Part shown: positions 18,709-27,122 of the stretch, one piece after another
Position numbering within the stretch: position 1 is the first letter of the stretch
Layout: every line of letters starts with the position of its first letter
Origin: Mycolicibacterium lutetiense
GTDB taxonomy: Bacteria; Actinomycetota; Actinomycetes; Mycobacteriales; Mycobacteriaceae
DNA: 64,000 nt
Direction of reading: 5' to 3'
NCBI RefSeq assembly: GCF_017876775.1
Contig: NZ_JAGIOP010000002.1
Location: 1,612,001 to 1,676,000 of the forward strand
Translations under genes and position numbers: made by a program
The notes under the pieces: generated by a model
The model's database searches: none
What the model was told of the DNA's origin: nothing
Seen by the model: only the letters and a program-made list of their open reading frames with translations

Positions 18709-20772
18709 CTACCACCAACCGAGGGCGTCAGACATCTGGCGGGCCAATTCGGTGGTGAGCGTCCGCACGTAGGCCGCCGACAGGTGGTGGGCATCGTGGT
18801 AGACCAGCACGTTGCCCTCGACGGCGCGGCACATGGTCGGACGGCATACCGCGTCACTGAGGTCGAGCGGCTTCATCAGCGGATAGTCGGCCAGGTGATC
18901 GAGGGTCGGATTGCGTTGGGCCAGCGCTTCGTTGCGCGGCACCCCGCAGGACTCGGCGTCACCTCCGGACGACAGGCAGTCCACCGGCGAGAAGAACCAG
19001 CCGTCACGGATCATCCACGGGGTATCACGCACGCCGAGCATCGGGATTCCGTTGGCGGACAGGTCATCCCAGATCCCGAGGTAATAGTCGGGCACATAGT
19101 CGCCGGGGCCGTTGAGGATCGGACGTGTCGAGGTGAAGAACACATAGTCCGGTCGGTCGGCGATGATCTGGGCCAAGGCGTTATCCGACCACGTCCGGCA
19201 GGACGGGTACTTGTCAAAGGATCCCGCGATGATCGGCACGGGTTTGGTGGTCAGCGGGCATCCGAACTTCAGGTAGGTGGTCACCTTGACGCCGTGCTGA
19301 CGCCCGATCTGGTGCAGCGCGGTCAGCCAGTGCTCGGAGTGCGACCCGCCGGCCAACGCAATCGTGTGGGTGCCCTTGGGATCTCCGTACACGCAGGTGA
19401 CGACCTCTCCGCCGGTGAACCCCGTAACGCAATGGTCGACCGACGACGGAGGGATGTTGTCGTCGGCCTCCAGCACGCTCGGGCGCATCGGCAGCTTCGC
19501 CACCCTGCGGTTCTCGATGAGCGCCTGCGCACCCGGATAGTCACGTATCGGAAGCATGCCCAGTTCCGCACCACTGGCCCGGGCCAGTGCCACATGGCCC
19601 TGCCACATGAGCGATGCCGCCACGAGCGTGACCGCGACCAACACCACGACCGCGCCCGACACCATCCTCATGCCGGCCCCGCGACGCCACGGAAGGTGGG
19701 CCCACCTCGCAGTGAGGACCGCCAGCACAACTGCGACCAGCATGACCGCCATGCCGTCGACCGGCCCGACAACATCGTCGTTGGTGGTCGCCAACCAGAA
19801 GATCAACAGGGGCCAGTGCCACAGATACAGCGGATAAGCCAGCATTCCGACGGTGACCAACGGGGTGCTGCGCAAGAATTCGTCCGTCTTCGACGACGTC
19901 TCCGCGACGCCGCTGACGATGATCAGCAGCGTCGCCGCCACCGGAATCAACGTCCAGATGCCCGGGGACTGCACGGTCCGATCGGTGAGCACACCGCACA
20001 CCAGGATTGCCGCCAACCCGGCTGCCGCCGCACCGGCCCGTAACCAGCCGCTCCACCGGATGCGGCCCAGCCGGCCGGACACGAAGGCCGCAGCCATCAC
20101 CCCGGCCAACGGCTCCCAGGCCCGAGCGGCGGTGCTGTAGTAGCCGAGCATCGGGCTGTCTGACTGCGTGGTGACCGCGTAGTACAACGACACCGCCATC
20201 GCGGTACCGGACACGGCAACCAGAATGCTGCGTCGCGCGCCACCACCTCGACGCACCGTCACCGCGATGACCGCAGCGGCCAGCACGACGAACGCGACTG
20301 CGAACTGGCCCAGCACCGAGACCGCCCACAGGTGGTGCAGCGGGGTCACCGCCTCACCGGCCTGTACATAGTCGTCCGCCGAACCGAGCAACTGCCAATT
20401 CTGATAGAAGCCCAGGCCGGCCAGGGTCTGCTCGGCGAATGACTCCCACCGGGTCTGCGGCTGGATGAGCACGGTCAGGACCGCAGACACCACCAGCACG
20501 AGAACCAACGGCGGCACCACCCCACGGGCCGCCCGGCCCAACTCCGCGGCCAGGGCGGACGGGCCGGCGTTTCCGATACTCCGCAGGACGCGACCGCCGA
20601 CGACGTAGCCGGCCAAGACCAGCAGGACATCGATGCCGCCGGATGCCCGCCCGAACCAGAAATGGCAGACGACGACCATCACGATGGCCACACCGCTCAA
20701 TCCGATCAGGTCGTCACGACCCCGCCGCGTGGCAGCAGGAACGCGAACCTGATCGTCGACAATCACGTGCAC
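18709..20772 (-). CDS. Membrane O-acyltransferase with C-terminal SGNH domain (OafA/YrhL type)
   Basis: A 687-residue two-domain envelope protein. The first ~370 residues form about ten membrane helices of the acyltransferase-3 family, including VVVCHFWFGRASGGIDVLLVLAGYVVGG and the WHWPLLIF signature. The C-terminal domain is outside the membrane and resembles SGNH hydrolases: block I IALAGGSHSEHWL carries the serine in GGSHS, and YHDAHHLSAAYVR carries the catalytic Asp/His pair. Such proteins acylate cell-wall glycans or glycolipids. GTG 20772 is preceded by AGGGAAAG; the frame also opens at ATG 20853. It is divergent from the acyl-CoA dehydrogenase operon. Confidence 0.9.
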   Translation of the reverse strand: MHVIVDDQVRVPAATRRGRDDLIGLSGVAIVMVVVCHFWFGRASGGIDVLLVLAGYVVGGRVLRSIGNAGPSALAAELGRAARGVVPPLVLVLVVSAVLTVLIQPQTRWESFAEQTLAGLGFYQNWQLLGSADDYVQAGEAVTPLHHLWAVSVLGQFAVAFVVLAAAVIAVTVRRGGGARRSILVAVSGTAMAVSLYYAVTTQSDSPMLGYYSTAARAWEPLAGVMAAAFVSGRLGRIRWSGWLRAGAAAAGLAAILVCGVLTDRTVQSPGIWTLIPVAATLLIIVSGVAETSSKTDEFLRSTPLVTVGMLAYPLYLWHWPLLIFWLATTNDDVVGPVDGMAVMLVAVVLAVLTARWAHLPWRRGAGMRMVSGAVVVLVAVTLVAASLMWQGHVALARASGAELGMLPIRDYPGAQALIENRRVAKLPMRPSVLEADDNIPPSSVDHCVTGFTGGEVVTCVYGDPKGTHTIALAGGSHSEHWLTALHQIGRQHGVKVTTYLKFGCPLTTKPVPIIAGSFDKYPSCRTWSDNALAQIIADRPDYVFFTSTRPILNGPGDYVPDYYLGIWDDLSANGIPMLGVRDTPWMIRDGWFFSPVDCLSSGGDAESCGVPRNEALAQRNPTLDHLADYPLMKPLDLSDAVCRPTMCRAVEGNVLVYHDAHHLSAAYVRTLTTELARQMSDALGWW

Positions 20773-20951
20773 GCTGAAACTTTCCCTGGGCTGTCGTCGC
20801 CGGTCACTGACGACGAGAACACCCTGGGGCACGCCGTTCGCCGCACCGAGCATAGGCCACGGCGCCGGGTGGTCACGGTGGGCGGCCGAACGGCCCTAGG
20901 GCCGAACCGGATAGATGACGCTCGCCAATTGTACGAAACGGCCATAGGCAT

Positions 20952-20966
20952 ATTTGCCGGGCAAAT
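20952..20966. promoter_or_regulatory. Perfect palindrome ATTTGCCGGGCAAAT before the acyl-CoA dehydrogenase operon
   Basis: ATTTGCC-G-GGCAAAT is a perfect 7+1+7 palindrome ending 13 bases before the ATG of the glutaryl-CoA dehydrogenase-like gene. The position near the expected transcription start suggests an operator, possibly for the PucR-type regulator encoded convergently at the end of the same operon. I found no similar site near the pucR start. Confidence 0.55.
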
Positions 20967-20979
20967 CTAGCCTTGAGGC

Positions 20980-22197
20980 ATGACCGCCACCGCCACCCCG
21001 GCCGCCAAGAAGTCGATCTACCGGCCCTTGGAGCTGTTCGCCACCGACCGACTGCTCGATCACGACGAGCGTGAGATCGCGGCGACGGTGCGCAAGTTTG
21101 TCGATACCCGGTTGAAGCCCAACGTCGCGGAATGGTTCGAATCGGCCACCCTGCCCAGGGAGCTGGCCAAGGAGTTCGGCAATCTCGGGGTGCTCGGCAT
21201 GCACCTGCAGGGGTACGGCTGCGCGGGCACCAATGCCGTCAGCTACGGCCTGGCCTGCATGGAGCTCGAGGCCGGTGACAGCGGGTTCCGCAGCTTCGTA
21301 TCCGTCCAGGGCTCGCTGTCGATGTTCTCGATCTACCGCTACGGCTCGGAAGAACAGAAGAACGAATGGCTGCCCCGACTGGCTGCCGGCGACGCGATCG
21401 GTTGCTTCGGCCTGACCGAGCCCGACTTCGGTTCCAACCCCGCAGGCATGCGCACCCGCGCCCGCCGAGACGGCGCCGGAGAAAACGCAGACTGGGTGCT
21501 CAACGGCACCAAGATGTGGATCACCAACGGCAACCTCGCCGACGTGGCCACCGTGTGGGCGAGAACGGGGAACGGCGACGGGGATATTAGAGGCTTCCTG
21601 GTGCCCACCGACACACCGGGATTCACCGCCAACGAGATTCACCGCAAGCTCTCGCTGCGGGCCTCGGTGACCTCCGAGCTCGTGCTGGACAACGTGCGAC
21701 TGCCGGCCTCGGCGCAACTGCCGCTGGCCGAGGGACTGTCCGCCCCGCTGTCCTGCCTCAATGAGGCCCGGTTCGGCATCGTGTTCGGGGCACTCGGCGC
21801 GGCCCGCGACAGCCTGGAGACCGCGCTCGACTACGCAGGCTCGCGCGAGGTGTTCGACAAGCCGCTGACCAGCTACCAACTCACCCAGGAAAAGCTGGCC
21901 AACATGACCGTCGAGCTCGGCAAGGGCATGCTGCTGGCGATCCACCTGGGCCGCATGAAGGATGCCGAGGGGGTCCGGCCCGAGCAGATCAGCCTGGGCA
22001 AGCTCAACAACGTCCGCGAAGCGCTGGCTATCGCCCGTGAATGCCGAACCCTGTTGGGCGGCAGTGGAATCACCCTCGAATACGCACCGCTGCGGCACGC
22101 CAACAACCTGGAATCCGTCCTCACCTATGAGGGCACCTCCGAGATGCACCTTCTCGCCATCGGCAAGGCACTGACCGGGCAGGCGGCCTTCCGCTGA
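20980..22197 (+). CDS. gcdH: Acyl-CoA dehydrogenase, probable glutaryl-CoA dehydrogenase
   Basis: A 405-residue FAD-dependent acyl-CoA dehydrogenase. The substrate/FAD motif CFGLTEPDFGSNP is central, and the catalytic base is Glu384 in the YEGTSEMHLL segment. The N-terminal LLDHDEREIAATVRKFVDTRLKPN, the LNEARFGIVFGALGAARDSLE helix and the YEGTxxxHxL ending resemble glutaryl-CoA dehydrogenases, which oxidise and decarboxylate glutaryl-CoA to crotonyl-CoA in lysine and glutarate breakdown. The next two genes (aldehyde dehydrogenase and family III CoA-transferase) overlap it in sequence and fit the same pathway. The gene symbol is inferred from similarity and context. Confidence 0.82.
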   Translation: MTATATPAAKKSIYRPLELFATDRLLDHDEREIAATVRKFVDTRLKPNVAEWFESATLPRELAKEFGNLGVLGMHLQGYGCAGTNAVSYGLACMELEAGDSGFRSFVSVQGSLSMFSIYRYGSEEQKNEWLPRLAAGDAIGCFGLTEPDFGSNPAGMRTRARRDGAGENADWVLNGTKMWITNGNLADVATVWARTGNGDGDIRGFLVPTDTPGFTANEIHRKLSLRASVTSELVLDNVRLPASAQLPLAEGLSAPLSCLNEARFGIVFGALGAARDSLETALDYAGSREVFDKPLTSYQLTQEKLANMTVELGKGMLLAIHLGRMKDAEGVRPEQISLGKLNNVREALAIARECRTLLGGSGITLEYAPLRHANNLESVLTYEGTSEMHLLAIGKALTGQAAFR

Positions 22198-23657
22198 TGA
22201 CCGCTGTCATCGAGCACCTGATCGGCGGACAATGGGTGCCGGGCACCGGTGATGAGCTGCTCAGTGTGAACCCGGCCCGGCCGAGTCTGATTGTCGCTCA
22301 GGGAAGTGACGCACGGTCCTCCGATGTCGACGACGCAGTGCGTGCCGCCACGGCAGCGACGGCGCCCTGGGCCGCCACCCCGATGCACCAGCGCGGAGCA
22401 GTCCTGCTGGGCGCTGCGGACATTGTCGACCGCAATGCGGAGGCGTGGGGGCTGGATCTGGCCCGCGAAGAGGGCAAGACGAAAGCCGAAGGCATCGGCG
22501 AGGTTCGGCGGGCCGCGCAGATCCTGCGCTATTACGGAAATGAGGGTGATCGGCAGGCGGGCGAGATCTTCACCTCCCCCCGGGCCGGTGAACAGATCCT
22601 CATCACCCGCAAGCCGTTGGGCGTTATCGGGGTGATCACACCGTTCAACTTCCCCATCGCCATCCCGGCCTGGAAGATCGCACCCGCGTTGGTCTACGGC
22701 AACACCGTGGTGTGGAAGCCCGCGAGTACCGTTCCGCTGCTGGCGATTCGACTCGCGCAGGCGCTGACCGAGTCCGGTCTGCCTGCCGGTGTGCTCAACC
22801 TGCTGATCGGCGGATCCGACGTCGGTAACGCTATCGTCGACCACCGCGGTATCGACGCCATCACGTTCACCGGTTCCACCGGAGTCGGGCGGCGCATCGC
22901 CGCGGCCGCAGCGGCACGTGGAGTACCCGCACAGGCCGAAATGGGCGGCAAGAACGCCGCCGTCGTTCTCGATGACGCCGATATCGATCTGGCCCTCGAG
23001 CAGGTGATGCTCGGTGCGTTCCGCTCGACCGGGCAGAAATGCACCGCCACGTCCCGACTGATCGTCACCGAAGGGATCGCCGAGAAGTTCCTGGCCACAC
23101 TGGCCGAGCACGCGGCGGCACTGACCGTCGGAGATCCGACCGACGATGCGACACAGATGGGTCCGGTCATCAACGGCACTGCACACCAGTCGATTTCGGC
23201 GGGGGTTCAGGCCGCGGCCAGGCAAGGCGCCACGGTGTTGACGGGCGGACGCCCCTACGCCGACGGCCCGCTGGCCGAGGGCTACTTCATCGCGCCCACC
23301 ATCATCGAACTCGACGATGCACCGGCCGACGTGTGGACCGACGAATTGTTCGGACCGGTCCTCGCGGTCAAACGGGCCGCCGATGCCGACGCCGCGTTCG
23401 CGCTCGCCAGCGACAGCGAGTTCGGCCTCTCGGCGGCGATTTTCACCCAGGACCTGACCCGGGCGCTGCAGGCGGTCGAGCAGATCGACGTCGGAGTGCT
23501 GCACGTGAACTCCGAGTCGGCCGGCGCCGATCCGCACGTACCGTTCGGTGGCGCCAAGAAGAGCGGGCTCGGCCCCAAAGAGCAAGGTGGCGCAGCGCGG
23601 GACTTCTTCACCCACACCACCACGGTGTACCTTCGCGGCGGGCGGCCGGGCGCATGA
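22197..23657 (+). CDS. Aldehyde dehydrogenase (semialdehyde type)
   Basis: A 486-residue NAD(P)-dependent aldehyde dehydrogenase. The catalytic cysteine is Cys282 in STGQKCTATSR and the general base is Glu248 in QAEMGGKN; the cofactor segment is ITPFNFPIAIPAWKIAPAL. The overall pattern resembles ketoglutarate-semialdehyde dehydrogenases. Its ATG overlaps the preceding stop by one base (TGATG), and its own stop overlaps the next start (ATGA). In the context of glutaryl-CoA dehydrogenase and a CoA-transferase I infer a dicarboxylic semialdehyde, such as glutarate semialdehyde, as substrate. Confidence 0.88.
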   Translation: MTAVIEHLIGGQWVPGTGDELLSVNPARPSLIVAQGSDARSSDVDDAVRAATAATAPWAATPMHQRGAVLLGAADIVDRNAEAWGLDLAREEGKTKAEGIGEVRRAAQILRYYGNEGDRQAGEIFTSPRAGEQILITRKPLGVIGVITPFNFPIAIPAWKIAPALVYGNTVVWKPASTVPLLAIRLAQALTESGLPAGVLNLLIGGSDVGNAIVDHRGIDAITFTGSTGVGRRIAAAAAARGVPAQAEMGGKNAAVVLDDADIDLALEQVMLGAFRSTGQKCTATSRLIVTEGIAEKFLATLAEHAAALTVGDPTDDATQMGPVINGTAHQSISAGVQAAARQGATVLTGGRPYADGPLAEGYFIAPTIIELDDAPADVWTDELFGPVLAVKRAADADAAFALASDSEFGLSAAIFTQDLTRALQAVEQIDVGVLHVNSESAGADPHVPFGGAKKSGLGPKEQGGAARDFFTHTTTVYLRGGRPGA

Positions 23658-24817
23658 GCGCAAGCGCCCTCGACGGAATCGTCGTCGTCGATTTCAGCCG
23701 CGTGCTGGCCGGGCCCTACGCGACCATGATGCTCGGTGATTTCGGCGCGGAGGTCATCAAGATCGAACGCCCAGGTACCGGCGACGACACCCGGGCCTGG
23801 GGACCGCCCTACGATTCATCCGGAGTGGCAACATATTTCAACTCCGTCAACCGGAACAAGCGGTCACTGGTGCTGGACCTGACCGACCCGGACGACCGGG
23901 ATCACGCCCGGTCCCTCGTGGCCGGTGCCGACATCGTGGTCGAGAACTTCCGGCCGGGCACCATGGAGAAACTGGGACTGGGCTACGAGGACCTGCGGGC
24001 AATCCGTCCCGATGTCATCTACTGCTCGATCACCGGGTTCGGCCACGACGGCGGCGCCGGATTGCCGGGCTATGACCTGTTGGTGCAGGCGGTCGGTGGG
24101 TTGATGAGCGTCACCGGCACCGAACCCGGCGATCCCACCAAGGCCGGCGTGGCCCTGGTCGACGTGCTGGCCGGACTGCACGCGCTGAGCGGAATCCTGG
24201 CGGCACTGGCGCATCGCGATCGCACCGGGGTGGGCCAGCGCGTCGACACCAACCTGTTCTCGGTGTTGTTGTCCTCCATGGTCAACCAGGCTTCCGGGTA
24301 TCTGGGCGCCGGTGCAGTACCGCAGATGATGGGTAACCGCCATCCGAGTATCGCGCCGTATCAGACGTTCGACACCGCCGACCGGCCCATCGCGGTCGCG
24401 GTCGGCAACGACAAACAGTTCCGTGCCTTCGCCTCGGCCATCGGCGAACCTGAGCTGGCCGACAACCCCCGGTTCCGCACCAATCCGGAACGGGTCGCAC
24501 ATCGGGATGAGTTGTGCGCCATCATCGAAACCGCGTTGAAGAACCACGGTGCCGACCACTGGTACGCGGCACTGACCGCCGCGAGTGTGCCGGCCGGGCC
24601 GATCAACGACCTGTCGGAGGCCTTCGCGTTCGCCCGCGAACTCGGGTTGGAAGCGACCGTTGCGGTGCCCGGAACGTCCACACCCCAAGTGGCCAACCCG
24701 ATCACGTTGTCGGCGACACCGGTCACCTACCGCAGCGGCCCGCCTCGGCTCGATGCCGATTCGCTGGACGAGGGCGACCTCACCCCGAGCGGGACGCCAG
24801 TAGCTGCCAGGCCCTGA
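23654..24817 (+). CDS. Family III CoA-transferase (CaiB/BaiF)
   Basis: A 387-residue CoA-transferase. The N-terminal LDGIVVVDFSRVLAGPYATMMLGDFGAEVIKIERPGTGD segment is a textbook CaiB/BaiF signature, and the catalytic aspartate is probably Asp170 in AGVALVDVLAG. Enzymes of this family move CoA between organic acids. Next to a glutaryl-CoA dehydrogenase the most likely role is activation of glutarate with succinyl-CoA, as in the human SUGCT protein; this is inference. The ATGA overlap with the aldehyde dehydrogenase shows coupling. Its last 38 bases overlap the end of the convergent PucR gene. Confidence 0.88.
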   Translation: MSASALDGIVVVDFSRVLAGPYATMMLGDFGAEVIKIERPGTGDDTRAWGPPYDSSGVATYFNSVNRNKRSLVLDLTDPDDRDHARSLVAGADIVVENFRPGTMEKLGLGYEDLRAIRPDVIYCSITGFGHDGGAGLPGYDLLVQAVGGLMSVTGTEPGDPTKAGVALVDVLAGLHALSGILAALAHRDRTGVGQRVDTNLFSVLLSSMVNQASGYLGAGAVPQMMGNRHPSIAPYQTFDTADRPIAVAVGNDKQFRAFASAIGEPELADNPRFRTNPERVAHRDELCAIIETALKNHGADHWYAALTAASVPAGPINDLSEAFAFARELGLEATVAVPGTSTPQVANPITLSATPVTYRSGPPRLDADSLDEGDLTPSGTPVAARP

Positions 24818-26270
24818 GCGCCAGCCACAGCTGCGCCCGGGTGTCGGCCGATTCAAGGTCATCGCCCAACAGATGACAGATGCGGCGCATCCGGTTGCGC
24901 ATGGTGTGGCGATGAACCGCCAGCTCGGCAGCCGCCGCCTCCATCTGGCCGTTGCGGCCGAGAAAGGCCGCCAGGGTGGGGATCAGCTCGTCACCCCCGC
25001 CCAGCGAGTCCAATGGTGCTGCCAATACCCGGAGTTCGGCGGTACTTCGCCCCTCGAGCAGCACCCCCATCGGGCTGAGTTCACCGAATTCGCCGAACCG
25101 CCCGCCCCCGGAATGCGCCGCGATGCGGGCCTGTTCCAAGGCCGTGTGCAGATCGGCCAGCCCGGCGGGCCGGCTCATCCCACCACCGACCACGATTCCC
25201 GTCTGCTGTTCGAGTTCCGCGACACAAGTACGGATGCGGCGTCGGCTCCCGACGGCCGGAACCACGAGCACGATCTCGTCACCCATCGGAGCCATCAGAA
25301 ACGATGCCAACAGCCGGCCCAGTACATGCTCGGCAGCCAACACGGGGCCGGCACCGCTGAACGACGCCACCACGATGTCCCCGTCGGGCTCGAAACCGAA
25401 GTAGCGCAACACCGCACTGTCCACCGCGCCGGCGCCCGAGATCATCTCGCGGGTCACCGCGGTCCTCAGCAGTTGCTCGGCATCGACCACCCGGGCCGGC
25501 TTCTCGATCGCGATCGAGATCAGCGACACGGCGTGCGCGACCAGGAACCGGTCGGCGTTGGACATCGGGCCGGCCGTGCGCACCGCAAGCCGACCGCGAA
25601 CGGGTTGGGCGGCCCGCAGGTTCTGAATGGTGACATAGGCGTCCCCGTCCGTGGTCACGTGGGCGCCCTGCCTGCGCGTCGGAGGAACCTGCTCGCCCAG
25701 CACGGAGAGCAACCGCTCTCGGGCACCACCCCCGGCAGCCAACACGATGTCGTCGGTGTCGACCACCACGACGGTCGCGGACAGACAATCGGCCAGCGCT
25801 TCGACCACTCCGGGGATGCCGCCCCGCAGCGTCGCCCGGGCCAGCACCTCCTGATCGTCGACGACACGCTGCACCGACCGCAGTTCGTCGGCCTTCAGTG
25901 CGTCGATCACCACGCGGGCGATCGCGATGAACGGAGTCGACGCGGGCACCTCAAGCACCGGGATCCCCAACTGATCGCCGGCGGCGCGCACCGCCTGCGG
26001 GATGTCGGCAATGGTGGTGCCCGTGTCGATGGCCAGCGCTGCGGTCCCGGCCGCGGCCAGACGCGCCACGTAGGCGGCCTGTGCATCGGCATCGGCTCCG
26101 ATGTTGATGCCGGTCGTCATGACCAATTCACCACCGGCCAGATACGGGGTCGGGTCGGTCAACTCGATCGCATGTGCCCAGGAGATCTCACGGTCCGCGC
26201 CGCGCGCTCCGGCCACCAGGACGAGACCGAGGTGCTCGAGCTCGGTCAGGTCCCGCACGGTGAGTGCCAC
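24780..26270 (-). CDS. PucR family transcriptional regulator
   Basis: A protein of about 496 residues with the PucR layout: an N-terminal purine-catabolism-regulator domain (LTVRDLTELEHLGLVLVAG to ~130), a middle GGDEF-like region, and a C-terminal helix-turn-helix (ELAVHRHTMRNRMRRICHLLGDD). PucR proteins are usually activators of neighbouring catabolic genes and respond to pathway metabolites. It is convergent with the glutarate-type operon and overlaps its last gene by 38 bases. The start is uncertain: GTG 26270 matches the family N-terminus, while the frame stays open to a TTG at 26321. Confidence 0.88.
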   Translation of the reverse strand: MALTVRDLTELEHLGLVLVAGARGADREISWAHAIELTDPTPYLAGGELVMTTGINIGADADAQAAYVARLAAAGTAALAIDTGTTIADIPQAVRAAGDQLGIPVLEVPASTPFIAIARVVIDALKADELRSVQRVVDDQEVLARATLRGGIPGVVEALADCLSATVVVVDTDDIVLAAGGGARERLLSVLGEQVPPTRRQGAHVTTDGDAYVTIQNLRAAQPVRGRLAVRTAGPMSNADRFLVAHAVSLISIAIEKPARVVDAEQLLRTAVTREMISGAGAVDSAVLRYFGFEPDGDIVVASFSGAGPVLAAEHVLGRLLASFLMAPMGDEIVLVVPAVGSRRRIRTCVAELEQQTGIVVGGGMSRPAGLADLHTALEQARIAAHSGGGRFGEFGELSPMGVLLEGRSTAELRVLAAPLDSLGGGDELIPTLAAFLGRNGQMEAAAAELAVHRHTMRNRMRRICHLLGDDLESADTRAQLWLALRAWQLLASRSG

Positions 26271-26560
26271 AGGAGAAGTCTTACTCCGTTTCCGGCGTAC
26301 CTTCCCGAACCAGCGCGTCAACGCCGGCTCTTGATCAGACCTTCGACTTTCAGATCATCCTCGGGAAGGTGCGCCCTTTCCCCACGCCGCCTCACCGAGG
26401 CTCATCCACAGGTTCTGATCATTGCTCGGGACCACTTCCGATGGCCCCGATCTATTGCCGCCGCCGCACAGCGCCGACCCTGCACAGCATGAACTCGGCT
26501 CGATCGTGTGGTCCGCCAGGTGATTGGTGCAGCCGGTGCGCAGTGAGCGGTGGTAAATTT

Positions 26561-26576
26561 TGTCAGCAAACTGACA
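26561..26576. promoter_or_regulatory. Perfect palindrome TGTCAGCAAACTGACA upstream of the WXG100-like operon
   Basis: TGTCAG-CAAA-CTGACA is perfectly symmetric and sits in a short AT-rich stretch, 31 bases before ATG 26608. The rest of the interval between the pucR start and this gene (26322-26560) shows no gene. A repressor or activator site is likely; the protein that binds it is not obvious from the neighbourhood. Confidence 0.5.
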
Positions 26577-26607
26577 GGTGCCACGTATCCAAACTGGGGG
26601 GATCGCG

Positions 26608-26922
26608 ATGGGTGACGAATTGCGGGTTGACCCGACACTGGTGTCGGTGGCTGCCGATCGCATCGATACGGCTGCTGAGGGATTGCGCGCGGCCCATGCC
26701 ACTGCCAGTGACCGCATCACCGCTGCCTCGGCCGGTTGGGTCGGTACCAGCGCGGCCGCCCTCTCAGGGGCGGGCACTCGATGGCAGGAACAATCCGCGG
26801 CCCGCTATGGCGAGCTGGTCGGGCTTGCCGGCGATTACCGGTCCGCAGCGGCCGGCTATGTCAACACCGACGAGGGCGAAGCCGCCGACGTTCAAGCAGC
26901 CGCCACAGCGATGGGAATCTAG
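26608..26922 (+). CDS. WXG100-like type VII secretion target
   Basis: A 104-residue, mostly helical protein. A WVG tripeptide at about residue 41 (ASAGWVGTSAAALSG) sits between two predicted helices, the hallmark hairpin of WXG100/ESX secreted proteins. The N-terminus MGDELRVDPTLVSVAADRIDTAAEGL is typical of the mycobacterial subgroup encoded beside large helical partner proteins. ATG 26608 follows GGGGGGATC, a strong ribosome-binding site. The next coding frame starts five bases after its stop. It is probably exported as a complex with the product of that frame by an ESX system encoded elsewhere. Confidence 0.8.
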   Translation: MGDELRVDPTLVSVAADRIDTAAEGLRAAHATASDRITAASAGWVGTSAAALSGAGTRWQEQSAARYGELVGLAGDYRSAAAGYVNTDEGEAADVQAAATAMGI

Positions 26923-26927
26923 AACCC

Positions 26928-27122
26928 ATGACGCTGTCGATGGCTGATGTTGAACAGTGGGACCCGGGCCAGATTGATGAAGTGGCCGATGCACTCGTCG
27001 AACGCTCCCGCCACAGCGGGACGACCGCCGACGAACTCGGTGAGGCACACACCGGCGCCGACTGGCACGGCGAGGCCGGTGACGCCGCCAAACAAGCCGG
27101 CGACAAGACAGCGGCCGGGTGA
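26928..27122 (+). CDS. Short WXG-like N-terminal fragment of a split gene
   Basis: A 64-residue open frame beginning MTLSMADVEQWDPGQIDEVADAL. It contains TGADWHGEAGDAAKQAG, which resembles the WxG turn of the helical hairpin, then stops at AAG. Related mycobacterial proteins of this type normally continue in one frame through a long helical region into the sequence encoded by the next gene. Here the stop overlaps the start of the following 580-residue frame (GTGATG). I interpret it either as the remnant of a full-length gene that lost its middle part with a frame change, or as a genuinely split, translationally coupled pair. Confidence 0.6.
   Translation: MTLSMADVEQWDPGQIDEVADALVERSRHSGTTADELGEAHTGADWHGEAGDAAKQAGDKTAAG

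Noticed and set aside
24873..26492. 539-codon plus-strand ORF over the PucR gene
   Set aside because: It is fully antisense to a clear PucR protein. Its composition (many R, H, G, Q) is typical of a GC-rich shadow frame.
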